Below are positions 15,688 to 23,974 of a stretch of 64,000 nucleotides of DNA, one piece after another. A program made the translations under genes and the position numbers. The stretch's first letter is position 1. Each line of letters begins with the position of its first letter. The stretch lies in contig JAGATC010000010.1 in NCBI GenBank assembly GCA_017621455.1, positions 124,001-188,000 of the forward strand, in the 5' to 3' direction. Under the pieces are notes generated by a model, which did no database searches, was not told the DNA's origin, and was given only the letters and a program-made list of their open reading frames with translations. The stretch comes from Alistipes sp. (GTDB taxonomy: Bacteria; Bacteroidota; Bacteroidia; Bacteroidales; Rikenellaceae).

Positions 15688-16245
15688 ATGGATACTAAGA
15701 CTATTCTAAATGAAACTACCGACCGCATGCAACGTGCTGTCGACCACCTTGTTGAGGAGCTGTTGAACATACGCGCAGGCAAGGCCTCGGTAAATGTTCT
15801 CAACGGCGTATTTGTTGACTACTACGGCTCGCAGACCCCTGTGTCGGGTGTTGCCAGCGTCACGGTGCCCGATGCTAAGACGGTGCTTATCCAACCATGG
15901 GATAAGAATATGATTCGCCTCATTGAGAAGGCCATCATCGACTCGAACATCGGCCTCACTCCCTCGAACAACGGCGAGCATATCCGCCTCTCTATCCCCC
16001 CTCTCACTGAGGAGCGCCGTAAGGAGATTGTTAAGAAGGTGAAGGCTGAGGGTGAGACCGCACGCATAAGCCTGCGTAACGCTCGCCGCGATGCTGTGGA
16101 GGCCTTCAAGAAGGCCCAGAAGGAGGGTATGAGCGAGGATGAGCAGAAGGATGGCGAGGCACAGGTGCAGAAGCTCCTCGAGAAGTTCACCAAGCTGCTC
16201 GATGCCGAACTCGACAAGAAGGAGAAAGAGGTCATGACAGTGTAA
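15688..16245 (+). CDS. frr: Ribosome recycling factor
   Basis: 185 residues, normal length. With EF-G it splits the post-termination ribosome. Visible: VEELLNIRAGKASVNVL, the conserved segment LIQPWDKNMIRLIEKAI, then SNNGEHIRLSIPPLTEERRKEIVKKVK, and the C-terminal helix of domain I. It starts 21 bases after the TlpA-like stop, and is followed by a GA-rich tract and palindromic repeats much like those after pyrH. Confidence 0.98.
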   Translation: MDTKTILNETTDRMQRAVDHLVEELLNIRAGKASVNVLNGVFVDYYGSQTPVSGVASVTVPDAKTVLIQPWDKNMIRLIEKAIIDSNIGLTPSNNGEHIRLSIPPLTEERRKEIVKKVKAEGETARISLRNARRDAVEAFKKAQKEGMSEDEQKDGEAQVQKLLEKFTKLLDAELDKKEKEVMTV

Positions 16246-16332
16246 AGAGAGATCAGAGAGGAGAGAGAGGATAGAGAGAGAAAAGAGACAACAGGGACAA
16301 CAGAGAGACAACGTGAAAACCTCCATTCTTTT

Positions 16333-16418
16333 GTCATCCTGAGCGGAGCGCCACTCCCCCTTTGTCATCCTGAGTGTAGCCCCCCCCTTGTCATCCTGAG
16401 CGGAGCGCCTCCCTCTTT
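16333..16418 (+). repeat. Three truncated tandem left arms of the palindromic repeat
   Basis: GTCATCCTGAG occurs at about 16333, 16364 and 16390, each followed by only a few more repeat bases (GGAGCGCC or TGTAGC) and a short C/T-rich spacer, directly before the full copy. Confidence 0.75.
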
Positions 16419-16512
16419 GTCATCCTGAGCGGAGCGCAGCGTAGTCGAAGGATCTGCCGAGAGCAAAGAGATTCGCACTGATTACCAGATTCTTCACTTC
16501 GTTCAGAATGAC
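16419..16512 (+). repeat. 94-base palindromic repeat, copy B
   Basis: Identical to 14856-14949 over all 94 bases. Flanks are also similar: GA-rich bases before, and GCGGAAAACGCAC plus CCCTCCCTGAA after. Confidence 0.85.
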
Positions 16513-16650
16513 AGGGAGAGAGCAGAGAGCGCAGAGCCAACGCGGAAAACGCACTACGCCCTCCCTGAAAACTCTCTAAAACTCCCTGAAACTCCCTGAA
16601 AACCCTCTAAACAACAAAAATAAAATTCTAAAACCTAAAACTATAACAAT

Positions 16651-18273
16651 ATGAGAAAACTACTTCTCGGTGACGAGGCTATTGCACAGGCTGCTATCGA
16701 CGCAGGCTTGTCGGGCGTATATGCCTACCCTGGTACTCCGTCAACCGAAATTACTGAGTTCATTCAGCTACGCGAGGAGAAGCGTGGCGAGGCTGCTGAC
16801 AAGATTTGCTGCCGCTGGGCTACCAACGAGAAGACCGCCATGGAGGGCGCTCTCGGTATGTCGTATATGGGTAAGCGTGCCCTTGTCTGCATGAAGCATG
16901 TGGGTATGAACGTCGCTGCCGACCCCTTTGTTAACTCGGCGATGACCGGTGTTAATGGTGGCTTGGTTGTTGTGGCTGCCGACGACCCCTCTATGCACTC
17001 GTCGCAGAACGAGCAGGACTCGCGCTTCTATGGCAAGTTCGCGTTGCTGCCCATCTTCGAGCCCTCATCACAGCAGGAGGCCTACGACATGACCCGTGCA
17101 GCTTTCGAGCTCTCGGAGGCTGTTAAGCTCCCCGTGCTTATGCGCGTAACCACACGTATGGCACACTCGCGTGCTGTTGTCAACCTCACCGACGAGCCCC
17201 GCAAGCAGAACGAGATTAGCCGTCCCGAGGATGTGCGTCGCTGGATTCTGCTGCCCGCATTCGCTAAGAAGCGCTATGTGGAGCTTCTTGCACAGCAGGA
17301 CGACCTTATGAAGGCATCGTTGGAGTCTAAGTACAACTTCTACCGCAAGGGCTCAAAGCCCGAGCGTGGCGTAATCTGCACAGGTATCGCCTACAACTAC
17401 TACATGGAGAACGTAGCTAACGCCGAGGAGCGTAGCATCTTGAAGGTGTCGCAGTATCCTCTGCCCGTGGCACTCATCGAGAAGATGGTCGAGGATGGCG
17501 CCAAGGAGATTCTCGTCATGGAGGAGGGCCAGCCCGTAGTCGAGGAGATGGTACGTGCCATCGTGCCCTCTACTGTTGAGGTCAAGGGCCGCTTGACTGG
17601 CGACCTGCCACGTGTTGGCGAGCTCAACCCCGACTCTGTACGTAAGTCGTTGGGTATGGAGGCTTTGGCGAACTTGGATGCTGACGACATCGTTGTAGCA
17701 CGTCCCCCCGCATTGTGCCAGGGTTGCGGTCACCGCGATATGTATAAGGCGTTGAATGAGGTTGCTGCCGAGTATGAGAATCCCCGCATCTTCGGTGATA
17801 TCGGCTGCTACACACTTGGTGCATTGCCCCCATTCCAGGCATTGCACGCCTGCGTAGAGATGGGTGCATCTATCACCATGGCTAAGGGTGCTTCAGATGC
17901 TGGTCAGTTCCCCGCATTCGCAGTTATCGGCGACTCTACCTTCACCCACTCGGGTATCACAGGCCTTTTGGACTGCGTGAACTCTAACGCAAACGTGGTT
18001 GTTGTCATCTCGGATAACCTCACCACGGGTATGACTGGTGGTCAGGACTCTGCTGGTACTGGCAAGTTGGAGGATATATGTAAGGGTGTTGGCGTCAAGC
18101 CCGAGCACGTACGCGTAGTTGTGCCCCTGCCTAAGAATATGGAGGAGATTAAGAACACCATCCGCGAGGAGATTGAGTATAAGGGTGTATCTGTCATCAT
18201 CCCCCGCCGTGAGTGTATCCAGACAGCTAAGCGTCATGCCAAGGCACGTGCTGCTGCTGCAAAGAAGGAGTAA
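16651..18273 (+). CDS. iorA: Indolepyruvate:ferredoxin oxidoreductase alpha subunit, without ferredoxin domain
   Basis: 540 residues. It carries the pyruvate-binding domain (YAYPGTPSTEITEF near residue 30) and the TPP domain with CQGCGHRDMYKAL, FGDIGCYTLG and the Mg/TPP motif GDSTFTHSGITGLLDCVNSNAN. With IorB it oxidatively decarboxylates aryl pyruvates to aryl-acetyl-CoA, reducing ferredoxin. Archaeal IorA ends in a two-cluster ferredoxin domain; here the protein stops after IPRRECIQTAKRH and a Lys/Ala tail, so that domain is absent and electrons probably go to a separate carrier. First gene of a four-gene set with iorB, an aminotransferase and a CoA-transferase. Confidence 0.92.
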   Translation: MRKLLLGDEAIAQAAIDAGLSGVYAYPGTPSTEITEFIQLREEKRGEAADKICCRWATNEKTAMEGALGMSYMGKRALVCMKHVGMNVAADPFVNSAMTGVNGGLVVVAADDPSMHSSQNEQDSRFYGKFALLPIFEPSSQQEAYDMTRAAFELSEAVKLPVLMRVTTRMAHSRAVVNLTDEPRKQNEISRPEDVRRWILLPAFAKKRYVELLAQQDDLMKASLESKYNFYRKGSKPERGVICTGIAYNYYMENVANAEERSILKVSQYPLPVALIEKMVEDGAKEILVMEEGQPVVEEMVRAIVPSTVEVKGRLTGDLPRVGELNPDSVRKSLGMEALANLDADDIVVARPPALCQGCGHRDMYKALNEVAAEYENPRIFGDIGCYTLGALPPFQALHACVEMGASITMAKGASDAGQFPAFAVIGDSTFTHSGITGLLDCVNSNANVVVVISDNLTTGMTGGQDSAGTGKLEDICKGVGVKPEHVRVVVPLPKNMEEIKNTIREEIEYKGVSVIIPRRECIQTAKRHAKARAAAAKKE

Positions 18274-18305
18274 GTCCGCTAACAACTAAATAATAAGAAG
18301 CAACT

Positions 18306-18887
18306 ATGAAGAAAGATATTATTTTGGCAGGTGTCGGCGGACAGGGTATTCTGTCGATTGCCACAGTCATCGGTGAGGCTGCTATGGCCGAGGGCTGGAA
18401 CATTAAGCAGGCTGAGGTTCACGGCATGAGCCAGCGTGGCGGTGATGTGCAGAGCAACCTGCGCCTCTCTACCGAGCCTATCGCTTCGGACCTTATCGCC
18501 AAGGGTGGTGCCGACATCATCATCTCATTGGAGCCTATGGAGGCATTGCGCTACTTGGAGTACCTCAAGAAGGATGGCTGGGTGGTTACCTCTAACGTGC
18601 CTTTTATTAATATCCCTAACTACCCCAACGAGGAGGAGCTGAACAAGCACCTCGCGGCACTGCCCAACTGCGTGTCGCTCAATGTTGAGGAGTTGGCTAA
18701 GGAGGCAGGTGCGCCACTTCAGGCTGCCAACATGGTGTTGTTGGGTGCTGCCATCCCTATGCTCGACATCGAGTTCGAGAAGATTGAGGCAGGCATCCGC
18801 CGCATCTTCGCACGTAAGGGCGAGGAGGTCATCGAGAAGAACCTCGCTGCGGTGCGTGCTGGTTACAACAACTCTATTAAGAAGTAG
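18306..18887 (+). CDS. iorB: Indolepyruvate:ferredoxin oxidoreductase beta subunit
   Basis: 193 residues, the gamma-domain (CoA-binding side) subunit of the 2-oxoacid:ferredoxin oxidoreductase family. It opens with DIILAGVGGQGILSIATVIGEAA, the Rossmann-like Gly-rich loop, then KQAEVHGMSQRGGDVQSNLR, both typical of IorB. It pairs with IorA 32 bases upstream and is followed three bases later by an aminotransferase gene, so the three are one translational unit. No cysteine cluster is present. Confidence 0.93.
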   Translation: MKKDIILAGVGGQGILSIATVIGEAAMAEGWNIKQAEVHGMSQRGGDVQSNLRLSTEPIASDLIAKGGADIIISLEPMEALRYLEYLKKDGWVVTSNVPFINIPNYPNEEELNKHLAALPNCVSLNVEELAKEAGAPLQAANMVLLGAAIPMLDIEFEKIEAGIRRIFARKGEEVIEKNLAAVRAGYNNSIKK

Positions 18888-18890
18888 CAT

Positions 18891-20207
18891 ATGGATCGTC
18901 CATTAGATAAACAGACCGTCGATAACATCTGTATCGCCAATGGTCTGCGCAATGCCAAGGAGCTTGGTGCTGCCTCTATCCGTCAGTTTGTGAGCGTGGT
19001 TAAGGACATCGAGGCGAAGATGGGTGTCGAGTACATCCGTATGGAGATTGGTGAGCCAGGTCTCCCCGCCGAGATGATAGGTATCGAGGCTGAGCACGAG
19101 GCTTTGTTGGCGGGTGTCGGCTCTAAGTACCCCTTGATTACAGGCATCGAGCCTCTTATCAAGGAGGCATCGCGCTTCGTCAAGGCCTTTATCAACCTCG
19201 ACATTCCTCCCGTATGCTTCGTGCCTACGGTGGGCTCTATGCAGGGTGCCTTTGCAGCGTTTATGGCATTGAGCCAGATGCGTGCCGACCGCGACACCAT
19301 CCTCTTTATCGACCCAGGCTTCCCTGTGCAGAAGATGCAGTGCAAAGTGCAGGGCGTGCGCTACGAGTCGTTCGACGTCATCGACTTCCGTGGCAAGGCC
19401 TTGGAGGCGAAGTTGGAGGAGGTGCTCTCTTCGGGCCGCATCAGCGGTATGATCTACTCTAACCCCAACAACCCCACATGGATGTGCCTGACGGAGGAGG
19501 AGTTGGAGATTATCGGCCGCATGGCTACGAAGTACGACGTCATCGTTATCGAGGACCTCGCATACCTCAATATGGACTTCCGCGAGGATAGGTCTAAGCC
19601 CTTTGAGCCTCCCTACCAGCCATCTGTTGCTCGCTATACGAACAACTGCATGCACCTGTTGTCGGGCTCTAAGATGTTCTCGTATGCAGGTCAGCGTATC
19701 GCCGTGGTTGCATTGAACCCCGCTCTTGCCGACCGCTGCTACGAGGGCTTTGCCCAGCGCTATGGCAACGATGGTCAGTTCCGCCGCAACTTTATCTTCA
19801 ACATCCTCTACGTACTCTCGTCGGGTGTGCCACACTCGGCACAGTATGCCTTGGCAGCGATGTTCCGCGCCGCTTCGGATGGCAAGCTCAACTACGTGGA
19901 GCACACGCGCGAGTATGCACGTCGTGCGCAGCGCGTGAAGGAGATTATGGTCAAGAACGGCTTCCATATCGTCTACGATAAGGACTGCGACCAGGATGTG
20001 TCGGACGGCTTCTTCTTCACCTTTGGTTATAAGGATATGACAGGCGAGCAGCTTATCAACAAGCTTATCTACTACGGTATCTCGGCCATCACGCTCGCAC
20101 CTACGGGCAGTACCCGTCAGGGCTTGCGCGGCTGCGTGTCGATGATTTCGGATTATCAGTACGACGAGCTCGATAGGCGATTGCACTTGTTCAGCCAGGA
20201 TTACTAA
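18891..20207 (+). CDS. PLP-dependent class I/II aminotransferase
   Basis: 438 residues, fold-type I. Visible: EIGEPGLP near the N-terminus, the substrate/PLP region YSNPNNPTWMCLTEEEL, IVIEDLAYLNMDF (Asp for the PLP pyridine nitrogen), and the Schiff-base lysine in SGSKMFSYAGQRIAVVA. The position between iorB and a CoA-transferase suggests that it makes the aryl pyruvate for IorAB from Phe, Tyr or Trp; that is inference from context. A hairpin follows 8 bases after the stop. Confidence 0.88.
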   Translation: MDRPLDKQTVDNICIANGLRNAKELGAASIRQFVSVVKDIEAKMGVEYIRMEIGEPGLPAEMIGIEAEHEALLAGVGSKYPLITGIEPLIKEASRFVKAFINLDIPPVCFVPTVGSMQGAFAAFMALSQMRADRDTILFIDPGFPVQKMQCKVQGVRYESFDVIDFRGKALEAKLEEVLSSGRISGMIYSNPNNPTWMCLTEEELEIIGRMATKYDVIVIEDLAYLNMDFREDRSKPFEPPYQPSVARYTNNCMHLLSGSKMFSYAGQRIAVVALNPALADRCYEGFAQRYGNDGQFRRNFIFNILYVLSSGVPHSAQYALAAMFRAASDGKLNYVEHTREYARRAQRVKEIMVKNGFHIVYDKDCDQDVSDGFFFTFGYKDMTGEQLINKLIYYGISAITLAPTGSTRQGLRGCVSMISDYQYDELDRRLHLFSQDY

Positions 20208-20214
20208 TAAATAT

Positions 20215-20240
20215 AGGGCTGCCCGCTTAAGGACAGCCCT
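20215..20240 (+). terminator. Hairpin between the aminotransferase and CoA-transferase genes
   Basis: AGGGCTG pairs with CAGCCCT, with two further inner pairs, loop GCTTAA, then TTATAAA. It may reduce transcription into the CoA-transferase gene, which starts 21 bases later. Confidence 0.55.
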
Positions 20241-20261
20241 TTATAAACAGATTACGCGTAT

Positions 20262-21551
20262 ATGAAATTAGTTAGTGCGGCTGATGCCGTGAAACTTATC
20301 AAGTCGGGTGACTCGGTCTTCATCCAGGGCTCGACATCTATCCCCGAGGTCTTGGTGCAGGCCATGACCGACCGTGCTCCGGAGCTTCGCGGCGTTAAGG
20401 TCTACTCGGCCTTTGCTATTGGACGCTTCGATGCCCCCTATGCTAAGGCTGAGCTTCGCGACTCTTTTGAGCCATTGAGCTTCTTCGTTGCCAACAACCT
20501 ACGTAACGCCATCAAGGAGGGTGTTGCGCAGACCATCCCCGCCTTCTTGGGCGAGATTCCCTTCCTCTTCCGTTCGGGCCAGGTGCCTTTGGACGTTACT
20601 CTGTTGAACGTCTCTGAGCCCGATGAGGATGGCTACTGCTCGTATGGTATCTCTGCCGATTTGGCTTTCTCGGCTGCCGAGTGCTCTAAGATAATCATCG
20701 CGCAGGTGAATAAGTATATGCCTCGCACCTTCGGTGACCCCGTTATCCATGTCTCGAAGATTGACGCTATGGTGCGCGGTGACGAGCCCCTCGTGGAGCT
20801 TCCCATAGCTGTCCCCAACGAGGTGGAGCGTGCTATAGGTAACTATATCGCCGCCGAGATTCCCGATGGTGCCACCTTGCAGATTGGCGTGGGCGGTATT
20901 CCCAACGCTGTGCTCGACGCTCTGCACGACCATAAGCACCTCGGCCTACACACCGAGGCTATGACCGATGGCGTTGTACCCCTTATCCAGAAGGGTATCA
21001 TCGACAACTCGCTTAAGAAGCTCTACCCTGGTCAGTCTTTGGCTTGTCTCTGCCTTGGTAGCCAGCGCTTGTACGACTACCTCGACGGCAACCGCGATGT
21101 TGTCATCCGCGACGTGGCGTGGACCAACGACCCGCAAAATATCCGCCAGAACCCCAAGGTTATGGCCGTGAACTCTGCTATCGAGATAGACCTTACGGGT
21201 CAGATTTGCGCCGACAGTATCGGTGAGCGCATCTTCTCGGGCGTAGGTGGCCAGCACGACTTCATGTATGGCGGTGCCTTATCGGAGGGCGGTAAGTGCT
21301 TTATTGCGCTACCTTCTATCACTAATAAGGGTCAGTCGAAGATTGTGCCTACCCTCACCAAGGGTGCTGGTGTCGTAACCACCCGCTTCCAGGCGCAGTA
21401 TATCGCCACCGAGCACGGTATCGTCTACCTACGCAATAAGTCGCTTGCCGAGCGTGCCAAGTTGCTCATCTCTATTGCCGACCCCTCAGTCCGTGAAGAG
21501 CTGGAGCGTGCTGCGGTGGAGCGCTTTGGCATAGGCTTTCTTCGCGCATAA
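20262..21551 (+). CDS. Acetyl-CoA hydrolase/CoA-transferase family protein
   Basis: 429 residues, of the 4-hydroxybutyrate/butyryl CoA-transferase (Cat2-like) family: SGDSVFIQGSTSIPEVL near the N-terminus, LQIGVGGIPNAVLDAL, the likely catalytic Glu in LHTEAMTDGVVPL, and SGVGGQHDFMYGGALSEGG near the C-terminus. These enzymes move CoA between an acyl-CoA and a free acid. After iorAB it would convert aryl-acetyl-CoA to free aryl acetate while capturing CoA on another acid, conserving energy; the substrate is inferred. It follows the aminotransferase on the same strand with a hairpin between them. Confidence 0.88.
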   Translation: MKLVSAADAVKLIKSGDSVFIQGSTSIPEVLVQAMTDRAPELRGVKVYSAFAIGRFDAPYAKAELRDSFEPLSFFVANNLRNAIKEGVAQTIPAFLGEIPFLFRSGQVPLDVTLLNVSEPDEDGYCSYGISADLAFSAAECSKIIIAQVNKYMPRTFGDPVIHVSKIDAMVRGDEPLVELPIAVPNEVERAIGNYIAAEIPDGATLQIGVGGIPNAVLDALHDHKHLGLHTEAMTDGVVPLIQKGIIDNSLKKLYPGQSLACLCLGSQRLYDYLDGNRDVVIRDVAWTNDPQNIRQNPKVMAVNSAIEIDLTGQICADSIGERIFSGVGGQHDFMYGGALSEGGKCFIALPSITNKGQSKIVPTLTKGAGVVTTRFQAQYIATEHGIVYLRNKSLAERAKLLISIADPSVREELERAAVERFGIGFLRA

Positions 21552-21588
21552 TATCTTGCGATAAGTGGTCATCTGAGACCTCTCAATC

Positions 21589-21635
21589 ATTGCCCCAAAT
21601 GGGAACTACGCTGAGTATGACCCATCTGGGGCAAT
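21589..21635. repeat. Long inverted repeat downstream of the CoA-transferase gene
   Basis: ATTGCCCCAAATGGG and CCCATCTGGGGCAAT are complementary at 14 of 15 positions around a 17-base loop. Not followed by a T-run on the plus strand (TCCTTAATC). Role unknown; could be an RNA-stabilising 3' stem. Confidence 0.65.
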
Positions 21636-21684
21636 TCCTTAATCGAGGACACAACTACTACCCTCCCGCAAACAACAAAAATAA

Positions 21685-21710
21685 GAGACCGACTACGAAT
21701 AGTCGGCCTC
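21685..21710 (-). terminator. Terminator of the AraC-family gene
   Basis: GAGACCGACTA and TAGTCGGCCTC pair with one mismatch around CGAA. On the minus strand the stem is followed by TTATTTTTGTTGTTT, fitting an intrinsic terminator for the gene ending at 21737. Confidence 0.7.
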
Positions 21711-21736
21711 TGCAATCTTACTCCTCTGGACTCCCA

Positions 21737-22615
21737 CTAATCAGCCTGCTGCTGTTGCTGCTGCTGTGCTTCGCGTAGTGCACGCGCCTCCTTGCGAATC
21801 TTCAGAGGCGTCTTCTTTAGGTACTTACGGCAGAATAGAGCAAAGTGACCATGGTTCGTGAACGAGTACATCTTGATGATGCTCTTCAGGGGCACGTTGG
21901 TCTCGGTGAGCAGACGCTCAATCTCTATGATACGCTGCTTCTGCATCCAGCTGTATGGCGTGTCGTTGAACTCCTGCTTGAACATATTGTTGAAGTGCTG
22001 AATGCTGAAACCACATATGTCGGCAAGCTCCTCCACGGTCTTCACACGAGGTGCGTTGTTACGTACGAGCGATGCAAACGACTGATTGCGGTCGAAGAGG
22101 TTGTAGAACGTACGTAGCTGAATCTGAGGCGTGTAGAAGAATTTGAAGATTACGAACATCTCCTGAATCTTAGCGCTCTGCAGGTGGTTGCAACGCATCG
22201 AGTTCTCGAGGTATAGCTTCACCGACTGCAACAACAGGTTCATAGGCTCGTTCATCGCCACCTGCGTGAATTTGTAGTTTATCTTCTTGATTTTGCCCAC
22301 GATGCTGTTGAACGGAATCATGTCGCATGCAGCACCCGCTGCGATGAAGTGGGCGCGAATAATCTCCACGTCGGTCAGTGCGGTGATGTCGTAGTGGTAG
22401 GAGCGGAAACAGAATACGAAGTGACCTTCGCGTACGACGTAGTCGCAGCGCTCCTCAGAGTCGATGTTGAAGCTACCATTAGTAAGGAAGAGCAGGCAGT
22501 TGCTGTCGCCACGCTCTATCGCCATTTTCTCACCAGCCTTAAGTGTAATTAACGAGAAACCAGCCTCGGGTTCAAGTGTGTATGAGTGGCACGTTGCCGG
22601 GCAATGATTAGACAT
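21737..22615 (-). CDS. AraC-family transcriptional regulator with polyglutamine tail
   Basis: 292 residues. The N-terminal half is a cupin-like sensing region (SLITLKAGEKMAIERGD, then YVVREGHFVFCF). The C-terminal 100 residues hold two helix-turn-helix motifs: VEELADICGFSIQHFNNMF and VPLKSIIKMYSFTNHGHFALF followed by CRKYLKKTPLKIRK, the AraC/XylS pattern. The protein ends in AQQQQQQQAD from a CAG/CAA run that could change length by slippage. No pathway genes adjoin except the CoA-transferase convergent to it, so the target is unknown. Confidence 0.9.
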   Translation of the reverse strand: MSNHCPATCHSYTLEPEAGFSLITLKAGEKMAIERGDSNCLLFLTNGSFNIDSEERCDYVVREGHFVFCFRSYHYDITALTDVEIIRAHFIAAGAACDMIPFNSIVGKIKKINYKFTQVAMNEPMNLLLQSVKLYLENSMRCNHLQSAKIQEMFVIFKFFYTPQIQLRTFYNLFDRNQSFASLVRNNAPRVKTVEELADICGFSIQHFNNMFKQEFNDTPYSWMQKQRIIEIERLLTETNVPLKSIIKMYSFTNHGHFALFCRKYLKKTPLKIRKEARALREAQQQQQQQAD

Positions 22616-22669
22616 ATATTTGTAGTTTTAGGTTATAATTCAGTCTGTTTCATTTAGATGTATCACTTA

Positions 22670-22698
22670 CAAAAGTAGTTAAAAAAATGATATTCCAA
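22670..22698 (-). promoter_or_regulatory. Bacteroidota promoter for the AraC-family gene
   Basis: On the minus strand, TTG at 22696-22698, an 18-base spacer and TACTTTTG at 22670-22677. Start codon about 55 bases downstream. Confidence 0.5.
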
Positions 22699-22821
22699 GC
22701 ATTTTCAGCAAAATATATTAGAAAAATGTGCAAATGTATGTGTTTTGGGGTCTTTTTCGACATCAAAAAGACCCTAAAACTACTGATTTTGAATATTTCA
22801 CCTTTGATTTGTAGCGCGTGG

Positions 22822-23895
22822 TTATGGCTCGAAATTACAGCGGAGCATCACCTCTGCGGGGCGTTCGGCCTTAAGGCGTCCAATCATCACATCGAGGTAC
22901 TCCTGGATGTCGTCGCGCAGACGCTTATATAGGGGGCACGAGGTGTAGTTCTCGTTGTCGAGTAGCACGTCACGTATCGAGCGCAGTGTGTTGGTGTAGT
23001 TTTGCAGCTCGTTCTTTAGAGCTACACCCTCGACCTTCGAGCCGTTAATCTTGGCCACGGATAGCTGGCGCAGCTTGTCGCATACGGCCGTAAGCAGCGG
23101 CATCGTAACGTTGTCCATAAGCGTATGGCCGTGCATAAAGAGGTAGCAGTTATTCTCCTCCACGCCACGCTTAACAAGCTCTTTACCAAGCGAGTAGACT
23201 GCCTCGCACATCTCTGGATTGTCGTGCTCCAAGGCCTGACGCCTACGCTCCACGTTGCGCTGTAGCCATGCTAACGTGCCCTCGCCATTGTTTCTGATGT
23301 CGACATAGCCGAGGCGTACCGAGGCGCGGAACTCTGCCAACGTAAAGACACTCTCCGAGGATAGCTGTGCCGAGTGTACGTACCATAGAAATAGCGGGTA
23401 TATTGCCTTAGAGTAAGCCTCCATAAAGCGCACAAAGTCGAAGATGCGCGTGTCGTTCTTCGTGGCCTTGACGCAGACATTGCGTAGCGATGGCGCGTAG
23501 CATAGGTAGTTTTCGGTGGCGTAGGTGTAGGTGTGGAACATGTTGTCGGCGCTGAGCACCTCGCGTGACTGCTCCGTAGCACCATCGAAGAGGTAGTCGA
23601 AGTCGGAGTCGACACATAGCAACACACTCTCCTTGTCGGTCTTGCCGAGCATCGACATTAGCACCTTCTTACCCTTGGGCAGGTCGTCGCGGTTGGGCAC
23701 CGAGATCTCGAAGCGGAGGTATGGGTTGTGGAAGTGGTCGAATATGCCACGCCAGAAGGCCACATCCTCGTAGCCCTCGACATATACATGCACAAGGTGT
23801 CGGTCATCTTCGGGAGGTAGTATCTCGGGCAGACGTTCGGGGTTGTAGGCCGTAAGGTCGCGACGGCGGCGACGGTGTCGTTTCTCTGTTTTCAT
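22822..23895 (-). CDS. DUF4435-like (TOPRIM-related) protein
   Basis: 357 residues, no signal or membrane segment. The N-terminal region holds LVHVYVEGYEDVAFWRGIF, then KKVLMSMLG and a later acidic stretch VLLCVDSDFDYLF. An early Glu in a V-x-V-E-G loop followed by a D-x-D strand is the pattern of the DUF4435/OLD-type TOPRIM fold, which binds metal and acts on nucleic acids in related proteins. Some DUF4435 proteins sit in defence loci beside ATPases; none is here. The basic run KRHRRRRRD at residues 4-12 may bind nucleic acid. Family call by eye; function unknown. Confidence 0.6.
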   Translation of the reverse strand: MKTEKRHRRRRRDLTAYNPERLPEILPPEDDRHLVHVYVEGYEDVAFWRGIFDHFHNPYLRFEISVPNRDDLPKGKKVLMSMLGKTDKESVLLCVDSDFDYLFDGATEQSREVLSADNMFHTYTYATENYLCYAPSLRNVCVKATKNDTRIFDFVRFMEAYSKAIYPLFLWYVHSAQLSSESVFTLAEFRASVRLGYVDIRNNGEGTLAWLQRNVERRRQALEHDNPEMCEAVYSLGKELVKRGVEENNCYLFMHGHTLMDNVTMPLLTAVCDKLRQLSVAKINGSKVEGVALKNELQNYTNTLRSIRDVLLDNENYTSCPLYKRLRDDIQEYLDVMIGRLKAERPAEVMLRCNFEP

Positions 23896-23920
23896 AGCGT
23901 AAAGTTATGAATTTTTTTTG

Positions 23921-23928
23921 TAACTTTG
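23921..23928 (+). promoter_or_regulatory. Bacteroidota -7 promoter element for the SUI1-family gene
   Basis: TAACTTTG, an exact TAnnTTTG match, 47 bases before the start codon. Confidence 0.45.
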
Positions 23929-23974
23929 GGGCGTTAAACCGACAATATTACACCTATATACTAAAAAAAGCGTT

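Larger units (their letters stand above)
16246..16650. other. Repeat-filled intergenic region between frr and iorA
   Basis: About 400 bases: a GA-rich tract (16246-16320), three partial left arms of the palindromic repeat (from 16333, 16364 and 16390), one full copy (16419-16512), then CTCCCTGAAA-type short repeats (16560-16610) and an A-rich leader to iorA. No gene and no exact TAnnTTTG promoter were seen. Confidence 0.7.

Noticed and set aside
15706-16368. 220-codon minus-strand frame opposite frr
   Set aside because: Leu/His-rich shadow of frr plus repeat sequence; no motif.
14856-16512. CRISPR-like array from the repeated GTCATCCTGAG units
   Set aside because: Spacing is irregular, units are arms of a palindrome, spacers are short C/T runs and there are no cas genes.
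18903-20186. 427-codon open frame on the minus strand opposite the aminotransferase
   Set aside because: The product is His/Arg/Val-rich with no recognisable motif; it mirrors the well-supported aminotransferase frame. High-GC codon bias produces such shadows.
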